Below, one piece after another: positions 11,138-19,978 of a DNA stretch of 64,000 bases. How positions within the stretch are numbered: position 1 is the first letter of the stretch; each line of letters opens with the position of its first letter. The notes under the pieces are model-generated. The model was given only the letters and a program-made list of their open reading frames with translations, was not told the DNA's origin and searched no databases. The position numbers and the translations under genes are program-made. This stretch comes from Pseudomonadota bacterium (GTDB taxonomy: Bacteria > Myxococcota_A > Polyangia > Polyangiales > Polyangiaceae), in assembly GCA_023398955.1 (NCBI GenBank), contig JAEWRL010000021.1, forward strand, positions 8,710-72,709, read 5' to 3'.

Positions 11138-11160
11138 CGTTGATCGTGATTCGATCAACG
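11138..11160. repeat. Perfect 9-bp inverted repeat with 5-base spacer
   Basis: CGTTGATCG, spacer TGATT, then CGATCAACG. No T-run follows on either strand, so it is more like a protein-binding site than an intrinsic terminator. It sits in the poorly coding stretch upstream of the nitrogen-oxide operon; its function is unknown. Confidence 0.5.
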
Positions 11161-11443
11161 AGGTCTCGGAAGTCGTCTAGGCCACGACCGAAGTCGTCGG
11201 GAAGATTGGAGTAGCCCGCCACGACGAGCGTCGGGAAGGGAGGGGCATTCTCGAACTGGCTCCAATGAGCAAACCCGGGATCCAAGGCGTTCCACGAGCT
11301 TGGTGTCGACGGCATCTCGAGTGGAGATGGTGACAGAGAGGACGAGCACGAGGAGACCAGCGGTGGCCGAGAGGTCACCGAAGCGCCGTATCCCACCGGA
11401 GTATCGGATGCGGGCGGTATGCTGCAGTTACCACCAGTGCCAG

Positions 11444-11480
11444 CTGTCGAGGTCGTGCCACCCTGTCGAGGTCGTGCCAC
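11444..11480. repeat. Tandem 18-bp duplication (period 19)
   Basis: CTGTCGAGGTCGTGCCAC occurs at 11444-11461 and again at 11463-11480, separated by one base. Because the period is not a multiple of three, it would shift the frame of any coding sequence here, consistent with this stretch being non-coding or decayed. Confidence 0.8.
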
Positions 11481-11664
11481 CTGTACCGACGGACGGCCCC
11501 CGCAGAGACAGTAGTCGGATTGATGCCCGGAGTCGCAGTCGAGGCGCTGAGGCTGGCCGCTGTCACGGCGGGATTTCGCGGGCGGCACCCCCTCTCCCGC
11601 GGTGCGCAGGCGGACGCCCGCGCTCTCCCGCTGCGCGGGTTCCGACTTTCCGGGACCGGCCCTC

Positions 11665-12441
11665 CTATTTCATTGCCGAAATGACGACATAGGGGCTCAT
11701 GACTCGGATCGTCGACGAGCCCCCGCTGCTTGACGCAATCACGTCGATGGCACGACGACGCGTGTCGGAAAGGGTGCCCGCCGTTCCAAGTCGCTCGGCA
11801 TAGCGACGACCCATGGGATGCTCCTCGATGAATGCATCGATGAATCGTTCTGCGCTAGATGCCTCGAAGACCGCCTCGTGCGGGCTGATCGTCACCTGCC
11901 CAAAGTAGCCGCCGACGAGGTTGCGTAAGGCTTCAGGATCACGCCAGGGAAACTGAGGAGGTGAGGGGGGAGCCGACGAAGCCCCCTCCATGGCGCGACC
12001 GAACTCGCCCAGGGCCGCGCTCACCGGCCCGGCGGCGAGCCAGGCGTTGAAGACGAGGCGCCCTGCTGGCCTGAGCACGCGACGCACGTCATTCATGGCG
12101 GCGTGCGCGTCCTGGGCGAAGATGATCCCGAAGTTGGAGAGCACGAGCTGGAAGGAGCCCGATTCCACTGGGATTGCTTCAGCACGGCCTTCCAGCACCT
12201 TCAGCTCGTGCCCCAAGGCCCGTGCCCGCTCGCGGGTTACCCGGAGGAGACGGGGCGCCGGATCTACCGCTGTCACCCTAGCGCGCAGCGCGGCGGCGAG
12301 GAGCGCCACGTTGCCCGTACCGCAGCCGAGATCGAGGACCGTCTGGCCTGGTTCTACGCCAGCAGTCTCGATGAGACGGCGCGCCACGGGCTCGAGCTCG
12401 GTTGCCGTCGATTCGTATTTGCCGTCACCCCAGTCTATCAT
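11665..12441 (-). CDS. Class I SAM-dependent methyltransferase
   Basis: A 258-residue cytoplasmic methyltransferase of the UbiE/Methyltransf_11 type. Motif I, VLDLGCGTGNVALL, binds S-adenosylmethionine; the acidic residue closing the second strand is in VTAVDPAPRLL; motif IV is FQLVLSNFGIIF; and DVRRVLRPAGRLVFNAW is the usual post-IV strand. The C-terminal third (from about residue 150) is the variable substrate-binding cap, so the substrate is not predictable. The start is ATG at 12441. There is no operon partner: the flanking gaps on both sides are 300 bases or more. Confidence 0.85.
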   Translation of the reverse strand: MIDWGDGKYESTATELEPVARRLIETAGVEPGQTVLDLGCGTGNVALLAAALRARVTAVDPAPRLLRVTRERARALGHELKVLEGRAEAIPVESGSFQLVLSNFGIIFAQDAHAAMNDVRRVLRPAGRLVFNAWLAAGPVSAALGEFGRAMEGASSAPPSPPQFPWRDPEALRNLVGGYFGQVTISPHEAVFEASSAERFIDAFIEEHPMGRRYAERLGTAGTLSDTRRRAIDVIASSSGGSSTIRVMSPYVVISAMK

Positions 12442-12745
12442 CTGAGCCCCAACGTAGCGCTCACCGGCGGCCGCTTCAAGGCAACCAACTCGGCTCTTCG
12501 TGTGGCAAGAACCCCGCGGTCATTGGCCGCGCGCATCCTGCATCCACGCCGCGAAGGACTCGGCGCGGCGGTAGTCGTTGTTTCGCGACACATAGGCCCT
12601 CCCTCTCCGAGTCCACGAGCCGCCAGTGCCTTGTCGGACCTCGATCGGAGGCTTCTACAGTCTAGGGCCTCATTCGTCGCCGGGCCCGCGGACGCACGCC
12701 AACGCCTAGGAGCTTGCACCAGGTAGGCACGCCGCCATCGGCGCA
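12442..12745. other. Intergenic region, nothing recognised
   Basis: About 300 bases between the methyltransferase start and the stop of the GH43 lipoprotein gene. I see no gene, clear terminator or repeat here. It probably carries the methyltransferase promoter. Confidence 0.5.
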
Positions 12746-14722
12746 TCAGGGAGTGACGACGACCTGCCAGATCTGCTCGTCGCCGGTGGATTGGTTCTGC
12801 TGCTCGACCGCGCTGCCGGCAGCCGTCGAGCCGCCCGCCACCCCGAGAAAGTGGCCGCTCTTCTTGTTGCGGATGCGGAACTCGCCGAGTCCGATGTCGA
12901 TCACTCGCCACGCCTGGTGATCGCCGCCATTGTCGTCCCAGAGATGGACGTGGATCCCGGGGTCCACTGATTCGTCGGGAACGTCCATGACCTTGCCCCC
13001 GGCCTCGTTGGTGAGTCGGAAATGCCCGTCGCCGTCGTAGTTGAGGCGCCAGACGTAGGCGTTCGCATCGCTCTGCCCGCTTTGGATGATGTCTGCACCG
13101 TTCTGATCGGAGGGGCCATCCACGGCGATTGCCATGCCGCTCTTCTTGTTGATGAACGCGAAGGTGTTGACCAAACCCGACACAGTACCCGTCGTCGTGT
13201 CGACCTCGATGGTGTTGACCCAGCTCATCGAGAGAGTGGTTGCATTGGAGAAGGAGAGCGGTTGCCACACATAGGCAGAGTCGTTGACACGCCCGCCCCA
13301 AGCTCCCGCCCACCGATCTCCCAGATAGAGGTATTCAGTACCCTCGCTCCCCGTGACGGCGAGGACATAGGTTGGTTGTGAGTAGAAAGTATTGCCGTCG
13401 GCTACATTGCGCATGGTAGACCACCCGCTGGAGAGCGACGTACTGGTCGCGTACTGAGCTTGGTTCGGCGACCATCCGGTGGCCCCGGAGGTTATGAGAA
13501 AATAAGTTCCGTCACGCTTGAACAGGGCAGGGGCCTCGCGGTGACCACCCTCGAAAAGGAGGGCTTCGCGGCGTGCGATGGAAAGGTAGTCCTCCGATAA
13601 CGAGTAAAGGTGCAGATCGTAGTTCTCGTTGGACGCGGAAAGGAAATAGCCGCGGCCATCGTCATCGACGAAGAGCGTACAGTCGCGTGACATGTAGCCG
13701 GGCTTGCCGTGATCCACGACGCCCGAGTCCTGCATTGGTCGAAAGCTGCCATGGTAGGCATAGTCGCCGGCCACGGTGTCCGAGCTAGCGACGGCAGCGC
13801 GCGCTTCCCCGTAATCGCGGCCGTTCTCCCAGTGCATCCACATCACATACTTCTGCGTGGCGGCGTTGTAGACGACCTTGGGTCGCTCTACGTTGGCGGG
13901 GTTCAGCCCCTGATCACTGTTCATGGTCAGGACGTCGTTGACGTGCTCCCACTGGCGCAGGTCGCGAGAGCGGTACGCCGAGACGGCATAGAAGGTCCCA
14001 TCAGGGTTTCTGTTCTCACCGAACCAGTAGTAATCCGCGCCGACCTTAAGCATGCCCCCGCCGTGCGCCTGAATCGGGGCCCCATCGGTGTCTGCCCACT
14101 GAACGCCGTTGATAATGGGCCAGGTCACGGACGGGCTGCCTGAAGAGCCTCCGCCAGCGACCCCGCCATCACCGCTCTGCCCGCCGCTGCCGGTCCCCGC
14201 CGTCGAGGCGCCGCCGAAGCCCTCGCCAGCGCTGCCGCCGGGCCCACTGCCAGCGGTTCCACCGCCGCCCTCGGGTGCTCCTCCGGCGTTGTCCAGGGTG
14301 CCTGCGTCGCCGCCACGCTGTGAGCCGCCCGAGCCGTTATCCATGCCCGCCGTTCCTCCGCCGAACCCTACAGCGGGACTGCCCGCGGAACCTGCGTCGT
14401 TGCCTCCGTTGAGCGCGCCGCCCGCGGCGCTGACGCCTGCACCCGTTCCCGGAGTGCCACCGGTGGGTCCCTGGCCACCTCCGGTGTTCGACAGCGCCCC
14501 ACCGCTGTTGCTGGCGGGATTGCCGCCTACGGAGACCTGCCCACCGAGGCCGCCCAGATGGCCCGCAACTCCTGCGTCAGCTCTGTCACCGCCGGAACCC
14601 GCTGTCGAGCCGGTGCCGCCATCACCGCCATCGCTGCAGGCGCTGAAGACACACAGCGCCGCGGCCAGGCAGAGTGACTGCGCGTGAGGGGAAGAAGCGG
14701 CAGTACGCGAAGGTGACAGCAT
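12746..14722 (-). CDS. GH43 (galactanase-like) lipoprotein with ricin-type lectin domain
   Basis: A 658-residue predicted lipoprotein (lipobox ending FSAC, Cys29). It has a Gly/Ser/Thr/Ala-rich linker of about 170 residues, a five-bladed-propeller GH43-like domain (about 205-510) and a C-terminal ricin-type beta-trefoil/CBM13 domain (about 515-658, with repeats ending QAWRV and QIWQVV). The catalytic part reads IQAHGGGMLKVGADYYWFGE, NVERPKVVYN, MWMHWENG, SRDCTLFVDDDGRGYF and HREAPALFKRDGTYFLITS. This resembles GH43 subfamily 24 exo-beta-1,3-galactanases, which share the GH43-ricin architecture. The glutamate in HREAPA is the likely general acid. ATG 14722 is preceded by GGAG. The substrate (arabinogalactan or a microbial glycan) is an inference. 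Confidence 0.85.
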   Translation of the reverse strand: MLSPSRTAASSPHAQSLCLAAALCVFSACSDGGDGGTGSTAGSGGDRADAGVAGHLGGLGGQVSVGGNPASNSGGALSNTGGGQGPTGGTPGTGAGVSAAGGALNGGNDAGSAGSPAVGFGGGTAGMDNGSGGSQRGGDAGTLDNAGGAPEGGGGTAGSGPGGSAGEGFGGASTAGTGSGGQSGDGGVAGGGSSGSPSVTWPIINGVQWADTDGAPIQAHGGGMLKVGADYYWFGENRNPDGTFYAVSAYRSRDLRQWEHVNDVLTMNSDQGLNPANVERPKVVYNAATQKYVMWMHWENGRDYGEARAAVASSDTVAGDYAYHGSFRPMQDSGVVDHGKPGYMSRDCTLFVDDDGRGYFLSASNENYDLHLYSLSEDYLSIARREALLFEGGHREAPALFKRDGTYFLITSGATGWSPNQAQYATSTSLSSGWSTMRNVADGNTFYSQPTYVLAVTGSEGTEYLYLGDRWAGAWGGRVNDSAYVWQPLSFSNATTLSMSWVNTIEVDTTTGTVSGLVNTFAFINKKSGMAIAVDGPSDQNGADIIQSGQSDANAYVWRLNYDGDGHFRLTNEAGGKVMDVPDESVDPGIHVHLWDDNGGDHQAWRVIDIGLGEFRIRNKKSGHFLGVAGGSTAAGSAVEQQNQSTGDEQIWQVVVTP

Positions 14723-14883
14723 GAGATCCTTGCTCCGTGGACTTCGTAGCCATTGTAGTTCCCAGGCTAGTCTTGGCCCGTCGTTTCATCGAACTGCCCT
14801 GGCTATGCCAGGCGGTTCTGGAAATTGCTGACCCCATCGAAAGCCGGTGGATGGAGCACTTCGCTCTGACACCCGCATACCGG

Positions 14884-14899
14884 CGGGAACGGGTTCCCG
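14884..14899. promoter_or_regulatory. Inverted repeat, candidate operator
   Basis: CGGGAAC-GG-GTTCCCG, 7-bp arms with a 2-base centre. It lies between the divergent GH43 lipoprotein gene and the YciI-like gene and could control either. No T-run follows, so a terminator is unlikely. Confidence 0.35.
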
Positions 14900-15016
14900 T
14901 GGGAGGCAGTCAAGGCTCTCGCGTGTGACGGGGGGATCGGCCCGGGGGCAGCGCTGACCCGCTGGGCTTGCGGGCAACTCGGACCGGCGCATGCTCCGGG
15001 GAGAAAGGGAACGACG

Positions 15017-15451
15017 ATGAGAGTCATGGTCATGGTCAAGGCGACGCCGAACTCCGAGGCTGGTGCGATGCCGAGCGAGAAGGTCTTGGCAGAGATGGGC
15101 AAGTACAACGAGGCGCTGGCGAAGGCTGGGATCCTGTTGGCGGGAGAGGGACTCCATCCCAGCAACAAGGGCAGGCGCTTGCGGTTCTCGGGCGGCAAGA
15201 AGAGCGTCGTGGATGGTCCCTTCGCCGAGACGAAGGAGCTAATCGCCGGCTTCTGGATCTGGCAGGTCAAGTCGATGGATGAAGCCATCGAGTGGGCGCG
15301 GCGCTGCCCAGAACCGATGCCCGGCGAGGACGCGGAGCTGGAGATTCGGCCGGTTTTCGAGGCCGAAGACTTCGGTGAGGAGTTCACTCCCGCGTTGCGT
15401 GAGCAGGAGGAGCGGCTGCGCGCGCAGTTGGAGAACAAAGCCGGCGCGTGA
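15017..15451 (+). CDS. YciI/DGPF-domain protein
   Basis: A 144-residue cytoplasmic protein of the YCII-related (DGPF) family, a dimeric ferredoxin-like fold often encoded beside ECF sigma factors. The diagnostic motif DGPFAETKELIAGFWIWQVK is present at about residues 66-85, preceded by the N-terminal strand MRVMVMVKATP. No sigma factor gene is adjacent here. The start ATG follows GAAAGGGAACGACG, giving an adequate ribosome-binding site. The exact function of the family is unknown; a small-molecule or enzymatic role has been proposed. Confidence 0.85.
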   Translation: MRVMVMVKATPNSEAGAMPSEKVLAEMGKYNEALAKAGILLAGEGLHPSNKGRRLRFSGGKKSVVDGPFAETKELIAGFWIWQVKSMDEAIEWARRCPEPMPGEDAELEIRPVFEAEDFGEEFTPALREQEERLRAQLENKAGA

Positions 15452-15796
15452 GCGGAAGGAGCGCTACCGCGGTGTAACGCTCGCCGACTGCGAGGGCTAT
15501 TGAGGCAGTCGGGCGTGTCGATTCCGGTGGCGCCGTCAGGATCCGCTGCGCCGCCGGCCATGACGAGCCCGCCGCATCGTGCGATTCCGAGTCGCGCTAA
15601 GAGTCGGGCTTCAGAGAGAGGTCTGGGCGAGGCGCCTCGGGCCAGTGGCGCGCTGCCACTGACCCTTGCCCACGACTCTGCGGTACTGTGGTGTACCCTG
15701 CTGACTGGCTCTGCAGTACTGCTGCGCACCAGCTTGTCGGTTGCGAGAGGCGCCCGCATATACGTGCTCCACGGAATTCTTTCGGGAGCAGATCCA
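15452..15796. other. Intergenic leader before the subtilase lipoprotein gene
   Basis: About 345 bases. The reading frame of the downstream gene is open back to 15500, but that part lacks a signal peptide and would hide the lipoprotein signal inside the chain, so I treat it as non-coding. No clear promoter hexamers were found. Confidence 0.45.
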
Positions 15797-18700
15797 ATGA
15801 ATCGAGCACTCAAGGCGGTCGGGGTTGCCTCTGTCGCGCTACTTGTCGTCGCGTGCGACTCGGACGATGGCGGCAATGACGGTGCTGCGGGCACCAGTGG
15901 TGCGGCGTCGGGCGGGGAGGGCGGACAGGCGGGCGCGAGGGCCACGGCGGGGGGCGCCGCCGGTATGGCAGGGGGCGCCGCCGGGAGCGGGGTGGACGCG
16001 GGCGCCGGAGGCGCTACGAACTCGGGGGGAAGCTCTGGGTCGAGTGGAGCGGCTGGCAGGGACCTACCACAGGCAGGTTCTGCTGGCGCCATGGATCTGG
16101 GCGGCGAGATAGCGCTTCCGCAGCAGCCCTCTGGAATAACTCTGCGGCTCGACAGCGTGGTCTACGAACCCGGGGACACGGTTGAGGTGGAGCTCGATTT
16201 CGGGGACATCGATCCCGGCGAAGAGCGCATCACAATCGCCTTGGCTTGCCCCGACACGGGGGACGCGGAGCCTGTGTTCCTCGACCGGGCATCGGGGAAC
16301 CGCTTCGTCGCAAGCGGTCAAACGCCCCTCACGTTCTCGGGATCCGATCCCGAGGATGGCGAGTTGACGGTGGCTCCTGGTGAGCTCCTGCACGCTCTGT
16401 ACATCGTCGATCGGTCGGCCTCGGCGCTGGCGGACGTGGAAGAGGACATGGTGACGGACTTTGGTCTGATCGCCACAGACGACACGCCCAGCAGCGACGT
16501 CGAGCCGGCGCTGGCGCTCACGGAGGACGAAGGGGAGCCCGCTGCCGGGGCAAAAGCGGTCGGCACCTTGTTGCCCGAGGGTGGCCTGCCCGTGCAGATC
16601 GCGACAGAGGAGCTGATCGTCTTTCCCAAGGACGACGCGGAGCTTGAGGCTTTTCTCGACCAGAGTGGCGGCAGCGTCATTGCCGAACAGGTCGTCGACG
16701 GCGGCGACGGCGCAGCACGCGATCGAGCAGTGCTCGTGGCGGTGGAACCGGGACAGGCGGATCCCTCGCACCTCGGTGTCCTGCGTCAGCTCTTTGGCGA
16801 AACGGAGGCTCTGCTGGTGAGCCGCGCCGATGTCGAGCGTATCCTGGTCCTCGCGCTCGAGTTCCAGCTGGAAGGCTTTCTCGTCGCCGTCAATCCGAGG
16901 CTCCAGTTCCACGGAGCGCCTTCGATTTCCGAGACGGAGGCGGACAACCTGACCCACACAATGCAGATGGTCCCGGCCCGAGGGGTTACCGAACCGTGCG
17001 TGCCCGGCGACGCGGAGCGTCCGTGCGTCGAGAACGTGCCGGCGCTCTGGGCCTTCACGGCGTTGTGGGACGCCGACGTGCAGGAGGTCAATGTGGGCGT
17101 GCTGGACATTGGCTTCGCGCCGAACACCGACTTCCGCGAGCCCAGCAGCGGGAGCCTCGTGCAATGTGACATGACGGTCCGGTCGAGCCCAGGTTATCGT
17201 TGCGCGGCCGGCGCTGCGGAGGGGCCACCAACGGTCGGTAACAGCTTCTTCGGCGACCGCAGCTGGCACGGCACAGGCGTCGTCACCACAATTGGAGGCG
17301 TCGTCAACGACGGCTTCGGAGCAGCCGGTGTCGCCGGGCTCAACGCGGTCCCGCAGCTCTACAAGTACGACTTCCTGAGCTACGCCTTCGAGATTGGCGG
17401 CGGCATCCTCAAGGCGCTCTCCGACGGGGCGTCGGTGATCAACGTCAGCGGCGGCTATCCCTGCCGGGTGATCACCAACGTGGGTCCTGACTTCGACGTC
17501 TGCTCCATCGAAGGACGCGCAGGAATCTGCGCGATCGTGACTGCGAGTGTTCACGCTGCGGCTGCAACCGTCTGTGCGACGCTGGGGGGCATCCCCATCG
17601 TCGGCGGTGTCGCATGTGGCGCGGCTGTCGGGGGAGCCGTCGTCGCGACGAACGCCTGCGTCTCCACCCTTGCCCTGGGGGATGTACGCAGCCCCATGGC
17701 TTCTGCCGTTGCCCGGGCGGCCCGGGCGGGGGTGCCCGTCGTGACCATCGCGGGCAACCGCTTGAGCCGGGAGTCTCTGCCCGAGGTCATTCGTGACTGG
17801 GTCAATATCTCGGACGCGCGCACCGAGAGCTGGGGCATCGTTCCAGCCATGATCCCTGAAACGATCGTCGCGGCAGCCGTTGATCCGGACCTCGACAACG
17901 CACACTTCTATGGGGAGCGGGTCGACGTCTGGGCTCCCATCCGCAGCGCCTACATGTCCCCCAGCAGCGTGGATGATCCGGATTCGGCACTCGTACTCGG
18001 GAGCCTGGGAGGCACGAGCGCGGCCGCGCCTTTCGTGACGGGCGTCGTCGCGGCCATGCAAGCGCTCAACGAGAACCTGAACCCCGCAACCGAATCCCTG
18101 ACGGCGGCGCAACGGAGCGGGATCGTCAGTGAGATCAGGGCGCTCCTCACGGCGTCCGAGAACAGCTTCAGCAACGCGGAGCTCCTGGCGCTGGGCTATA
18201 GCGATCAGCCGGAAGAGCGCCGTCGGCTGATCGATCCGCTGGCCGCCGTTCGCGCGGCCGCGGCTCCCGTGCTTCCGGAGCTGGCGGGGTACGACGCCTC
18301 TCTGAACTTCTCGGAAGCGCTCGTCTCGGACGACACGGCTGCGGAGGCGACGCTGCTGGAGGTGAACGTTCCCGCGACTGGGACATTGGTTGACATTCCC
18401 GCCGCGGGGAGCGCTACGGCGACGACGGAGGATCAAGACTGGTATCGGTTCACCGTACCCGATCTGGGCTCGGCCTCGCCACTCCAGGTGAACCTCGAGC
18501 TCGTGTACCCGCTGGACTGGGGCAGGGTAGGACTCAGCGGAGAGGGCATCGTGGTACAGAGCCGCAGCAGCAGTGGCGAGTCGGCCCTGGACACCTATGC
18601 CATGGTGGGGGAACCCGGTCAGGTGTTCACGTTCCGCGTCGCTGCCGCTCCTGGAGAGGACAACGTCTATCGCATCACGGCGCAGCTACCCGAGGTCGCC

Positions 18701-19315
18701 CTTCCTGGCGTCGAGATCGTGGAACCTATCACCACGGTGCCAGTCTGCGCCGACCAGGACATCACGCTCCTGGCCACAGCTCGGTATGCCCTCTTCCCGT
18801 CCTTCGTTGTCCCCAGCGAAGCCATCGAGTGGTTCGAGGGCACGGCGAGCCTCGGTCAGGGCAGCGAGATCACCGCGTCGTTCCCGGTCGGCGAACACAC
18901 GATCACGGCGCGCGCCTACGGAGCGGACGAGGCGGAGGCTACCCTGACGTTCGCTGCCACCGATTGTACCGGGGACGCGCCAGAGGTCAGCATCATCAGC
19001 CCGACGCCGCCCGTCGCCAACGTCATCTACGACGGATACGACGACGAGCTGGAGCTTTGGTACGTCGACATCGCTGTCGAGGGGACGGGCACGGACACCG
19101 AGGACGGTACCCTCCCGGGCAGCTCTCTGATCTGGCGCACGGATCGTACCGACATCCAGGACGAGGACCTCGGAACCGGGGACAGTGCCACCATCCGTCT
19201 TTATAGCGACGACTGCTTCGGTGTGACGCACACGATCCGCCTTGAAGCGGCTGACAGTGACGGCAACCCGGCGTCGCCCGACACCTTCCAGGTGTTCATC
19301 TATACCGTTTGCTGA
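15797..19315 (+). CDS. Very large S8 (subtilisin-like) serine protease lipoprotein
   Basis: A 1172-residue predicted secreted lipoprotein (lipobox LVVAC, Cys20) with a Gly/Ala/Ser linker to about residue 105, a pro-like region to about 400, then an S8 peptidase domain. The catalytic triad is D437 (VGVLDIGF), H491 (SWHGTGV) and S741 (GGTSAAAPFVTG); the oxyanion asparagine is N654 (VTIAGN). Between the His and Asn blocks lies an unusual Cys- and Ala/Gly-rich hydrophobic insertion, about residues 570-630. After the protease come a pre-peptidase-C-like beta domain (DWYRFTVPD) and two Ig/PKD-like domains to the end. ATG 15797 follows GGGAG at good spacing. Proposed role: extracellular or surface proteolysis, as expected of a predatory or scavenging myxobacterium. 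Confidence 0.88.
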   Translation: MNRALKAVGVASVALLVVACDSDDGGNDGAAGTSGAASGGEGGQAGARATAGGAAGMAGGAAGSGVDAGAGGATNSGGSSGSSGAAGRDLPQAGSAGAMDLGGEIALPQQPSGITLRLDSVVYEPGDTVEVELDFGDIDPGEERITIALACPDTGDAEPVFLDRASGNRFVASGQTPLTFSGSDPEDGELTVAPGELLHALYIVDRSASALADVEEDMVTDFGLIATDDTPSSDVEPALALTEDEGEPAAGAKAVGTLLPEGGLPVQIATEELIVFPKDDAELEAFLDQSGGSVIAEQVVDGGDGAARDRAVLVAVEPGQADPSHLGVLRQLFGETEALLVSRADVERILVLALEFQLEGFLVAVNPRLQFHGAPSISETEADNLTHTMQMVPARGVTEPCVPGDAERPCVENVPALWAFTALWDADVQEVNVGVLDIGFAPNTDFREPSSGSLVQCDMTVRSSPGYRCAAGAAEGPPTVGNSFFGDRSWHGTGVVTTIGGVVNDGFGAAGVAGLNAVPQLYKYDFLSYAFEIGGGILKALSDGASVINVSGGYPCRVITNVGPDFDVCSIEGRAGICAIVTASVHAAAATVCATLGGIPIVGGVACGAAVGGAVVATNACVSTLALGDVRSPMASAVARAARAGVPVVTIAGNRLSRESLPEVIRDWVNISDARTESWGIVPAMIPETIVAAAVDPDLDNAHFYGERVDVWAPIRSAYMSPSSVDDPDSALVLGSLGGTSAAAPFVTGVVAAMQALNENLNPATESLTAAQRSGIVSEIRALLTASENSFSNAELLALGYSDQPEERRRLIDPLAAVRAAAAPVLPELAGYDASLNFSEALVSDDTAAEATLLEVNVPATGTLVDIPAAGSATATTEDQDWYRFTVPDLGSASPLQVNLELVYPLDWGRVGLSGEGIVVQSRSSSGESALDTYAMVGEPGQVFTFRVAAAPGEDNVYRITAQLPEVALPGVEIVEPITTVPVCADQDITLLATARYALFPSFVVPSEAIEWFEGTASLGQGSEITASFPVGEHTITARAYGADEAEATLTFAATDCTGDAPEVSIISPTPPVANVIYDGYDDELELWYVDIAVEGTGTDTEDGTLPGSSLIWRTDRTDIQDEDLGTGDSATIRLYSDDCFGVTHTIRLEAADSDGNPASPDTFQVFIYTVC

Positions 19316-19455
19316 GTTGCGCCGGACGGCAGCTGCGGTGCAGACCCTGGCGGGGCACCGCGGCTGGCCGGTACTCGGCGGCATCACGTCACCCTCACGG
19401 ACGAATGCGCGAGGTTCGACGCGAGAGTCCCCCTCCCGTGTACTGCTATGGCGAA

Positions 19456-19944
19456 ATGACGCTCCGCGACGCGACACCTGCTGACGTAACGCTTCTGCGT
19501 CACTGGGACGAGCAACCGCACGTCATCGAGTCCGACCCAAACGACGACTGGCAGTGGGAGCAGGAGCTGACCCGCCAGCACGACTGGCGTCAGCAGCTGA
19601 TTGCCGAGGTGGAGGGCTGTCCCATCGGCTTCATCCAGATCATCGATCCAGCCCACGAGGAGAGCCACTACTGGGGGGCCTGCCCCGAGGGACTCCGCGC
19701 AGTCGACATTTGGATTGGTGAGGAAGGGCACCTAGGGCGGGGCTTCGGGACCCAGATGATGCGTCTCGCCCTCGACCGTTGCTTCCAGGAGCCTCTTGTC
19801 CGCGCCGTCCTCATCGACCCGCTTGCGTCCAATGCCCGGGCGAGGCGCTTCTACGAACGCCTCGGGTTTCACTTCGTCGAGTACCGTCAGTTTGGGGAGG
19901 ATGCTTGTGCCGTCTACCGGTTGGATCGGGCGGATTGGGGGTAA
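19456..19944 (+). CDS. GNAT-family N-acetyltransferase, AAC(6')-like
   Basis: A 162-residue acetyltransferase using acetyl-CoA. The acetyl-CoA-binding motif is LGRGFGTQMMRLAL (the Q/RxxGxG/A loop). The sequence pattern RDATPADVTLLRHWD, PIGFIQIID, DIWIGEEGHLGRGFG, IDPLASNARARRFYERLGF follows the subgroup that includes AAC(6')-type aminoglycoside acetyltransferases, but most chromosomal members have unknown substrates, so resistance should not be assumed. The longer open frame to 19309 has no family-like residues, so ATG 19456 is used; the ribosome-binding site is weak. Confidence 0.82.
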   Translation: MTLRDATPADVTLLRHWDEQPHVIESDPNDDWQWEQELTRQHDWRQQLIAEVEGCPIGFIQIIDPAHEESHYWGACPEGLRAVDIWIGEEGHLGRGFGTQMMRLALDRCFQEPLVRAVLIDPLASNARARRFYERLGFHFVEYRQFGEDACAVYRLDRADWG

Positions 19945-19978
19945 TGCTCGGCGGACGTAACCTCCGCCCCGCCTCCGC

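Larger units (their letters stand above)
10992..11664. other. Intergenic or degenerate region
   Basis: About 670 bases without a confident gene. A leftward frame (11073-11588) contains a Gly/Thr patch like the lipoprotein linkers of this genome followed by fragments such as DRITINGKHGAVLPRFDDL; it has no recognisable start, signal or family and may be a decayed gene. The region also holds a 9-bp inverted repeat at 11138-11160 and an 18-bp tandem duplication at 11444-11480. Confidence 0.4.

Noticed and set aside
14803..16092. 429-residue leftward frame rich in Pro/Ala/Ser
   Set aside because: Antisense to the YciI-like gene and to the Gly-rich linker of the protease; the Pro/Ala composition is the complement of that linker.
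16064..18436. 790-residue leftward frame
   Set aside because: Lies antisense to the S8 protease gene whose catalytic triad is intact; Arg/Asp/Gly-rich with no domain.
19456..19944. Calling the GNAT protein an aminoglycoside resistance enzyme
   Set aside because: The pattern resembles the AAC(6') subgroup, but chromosomal members mostly have unknown substrates and no resistance context is present.
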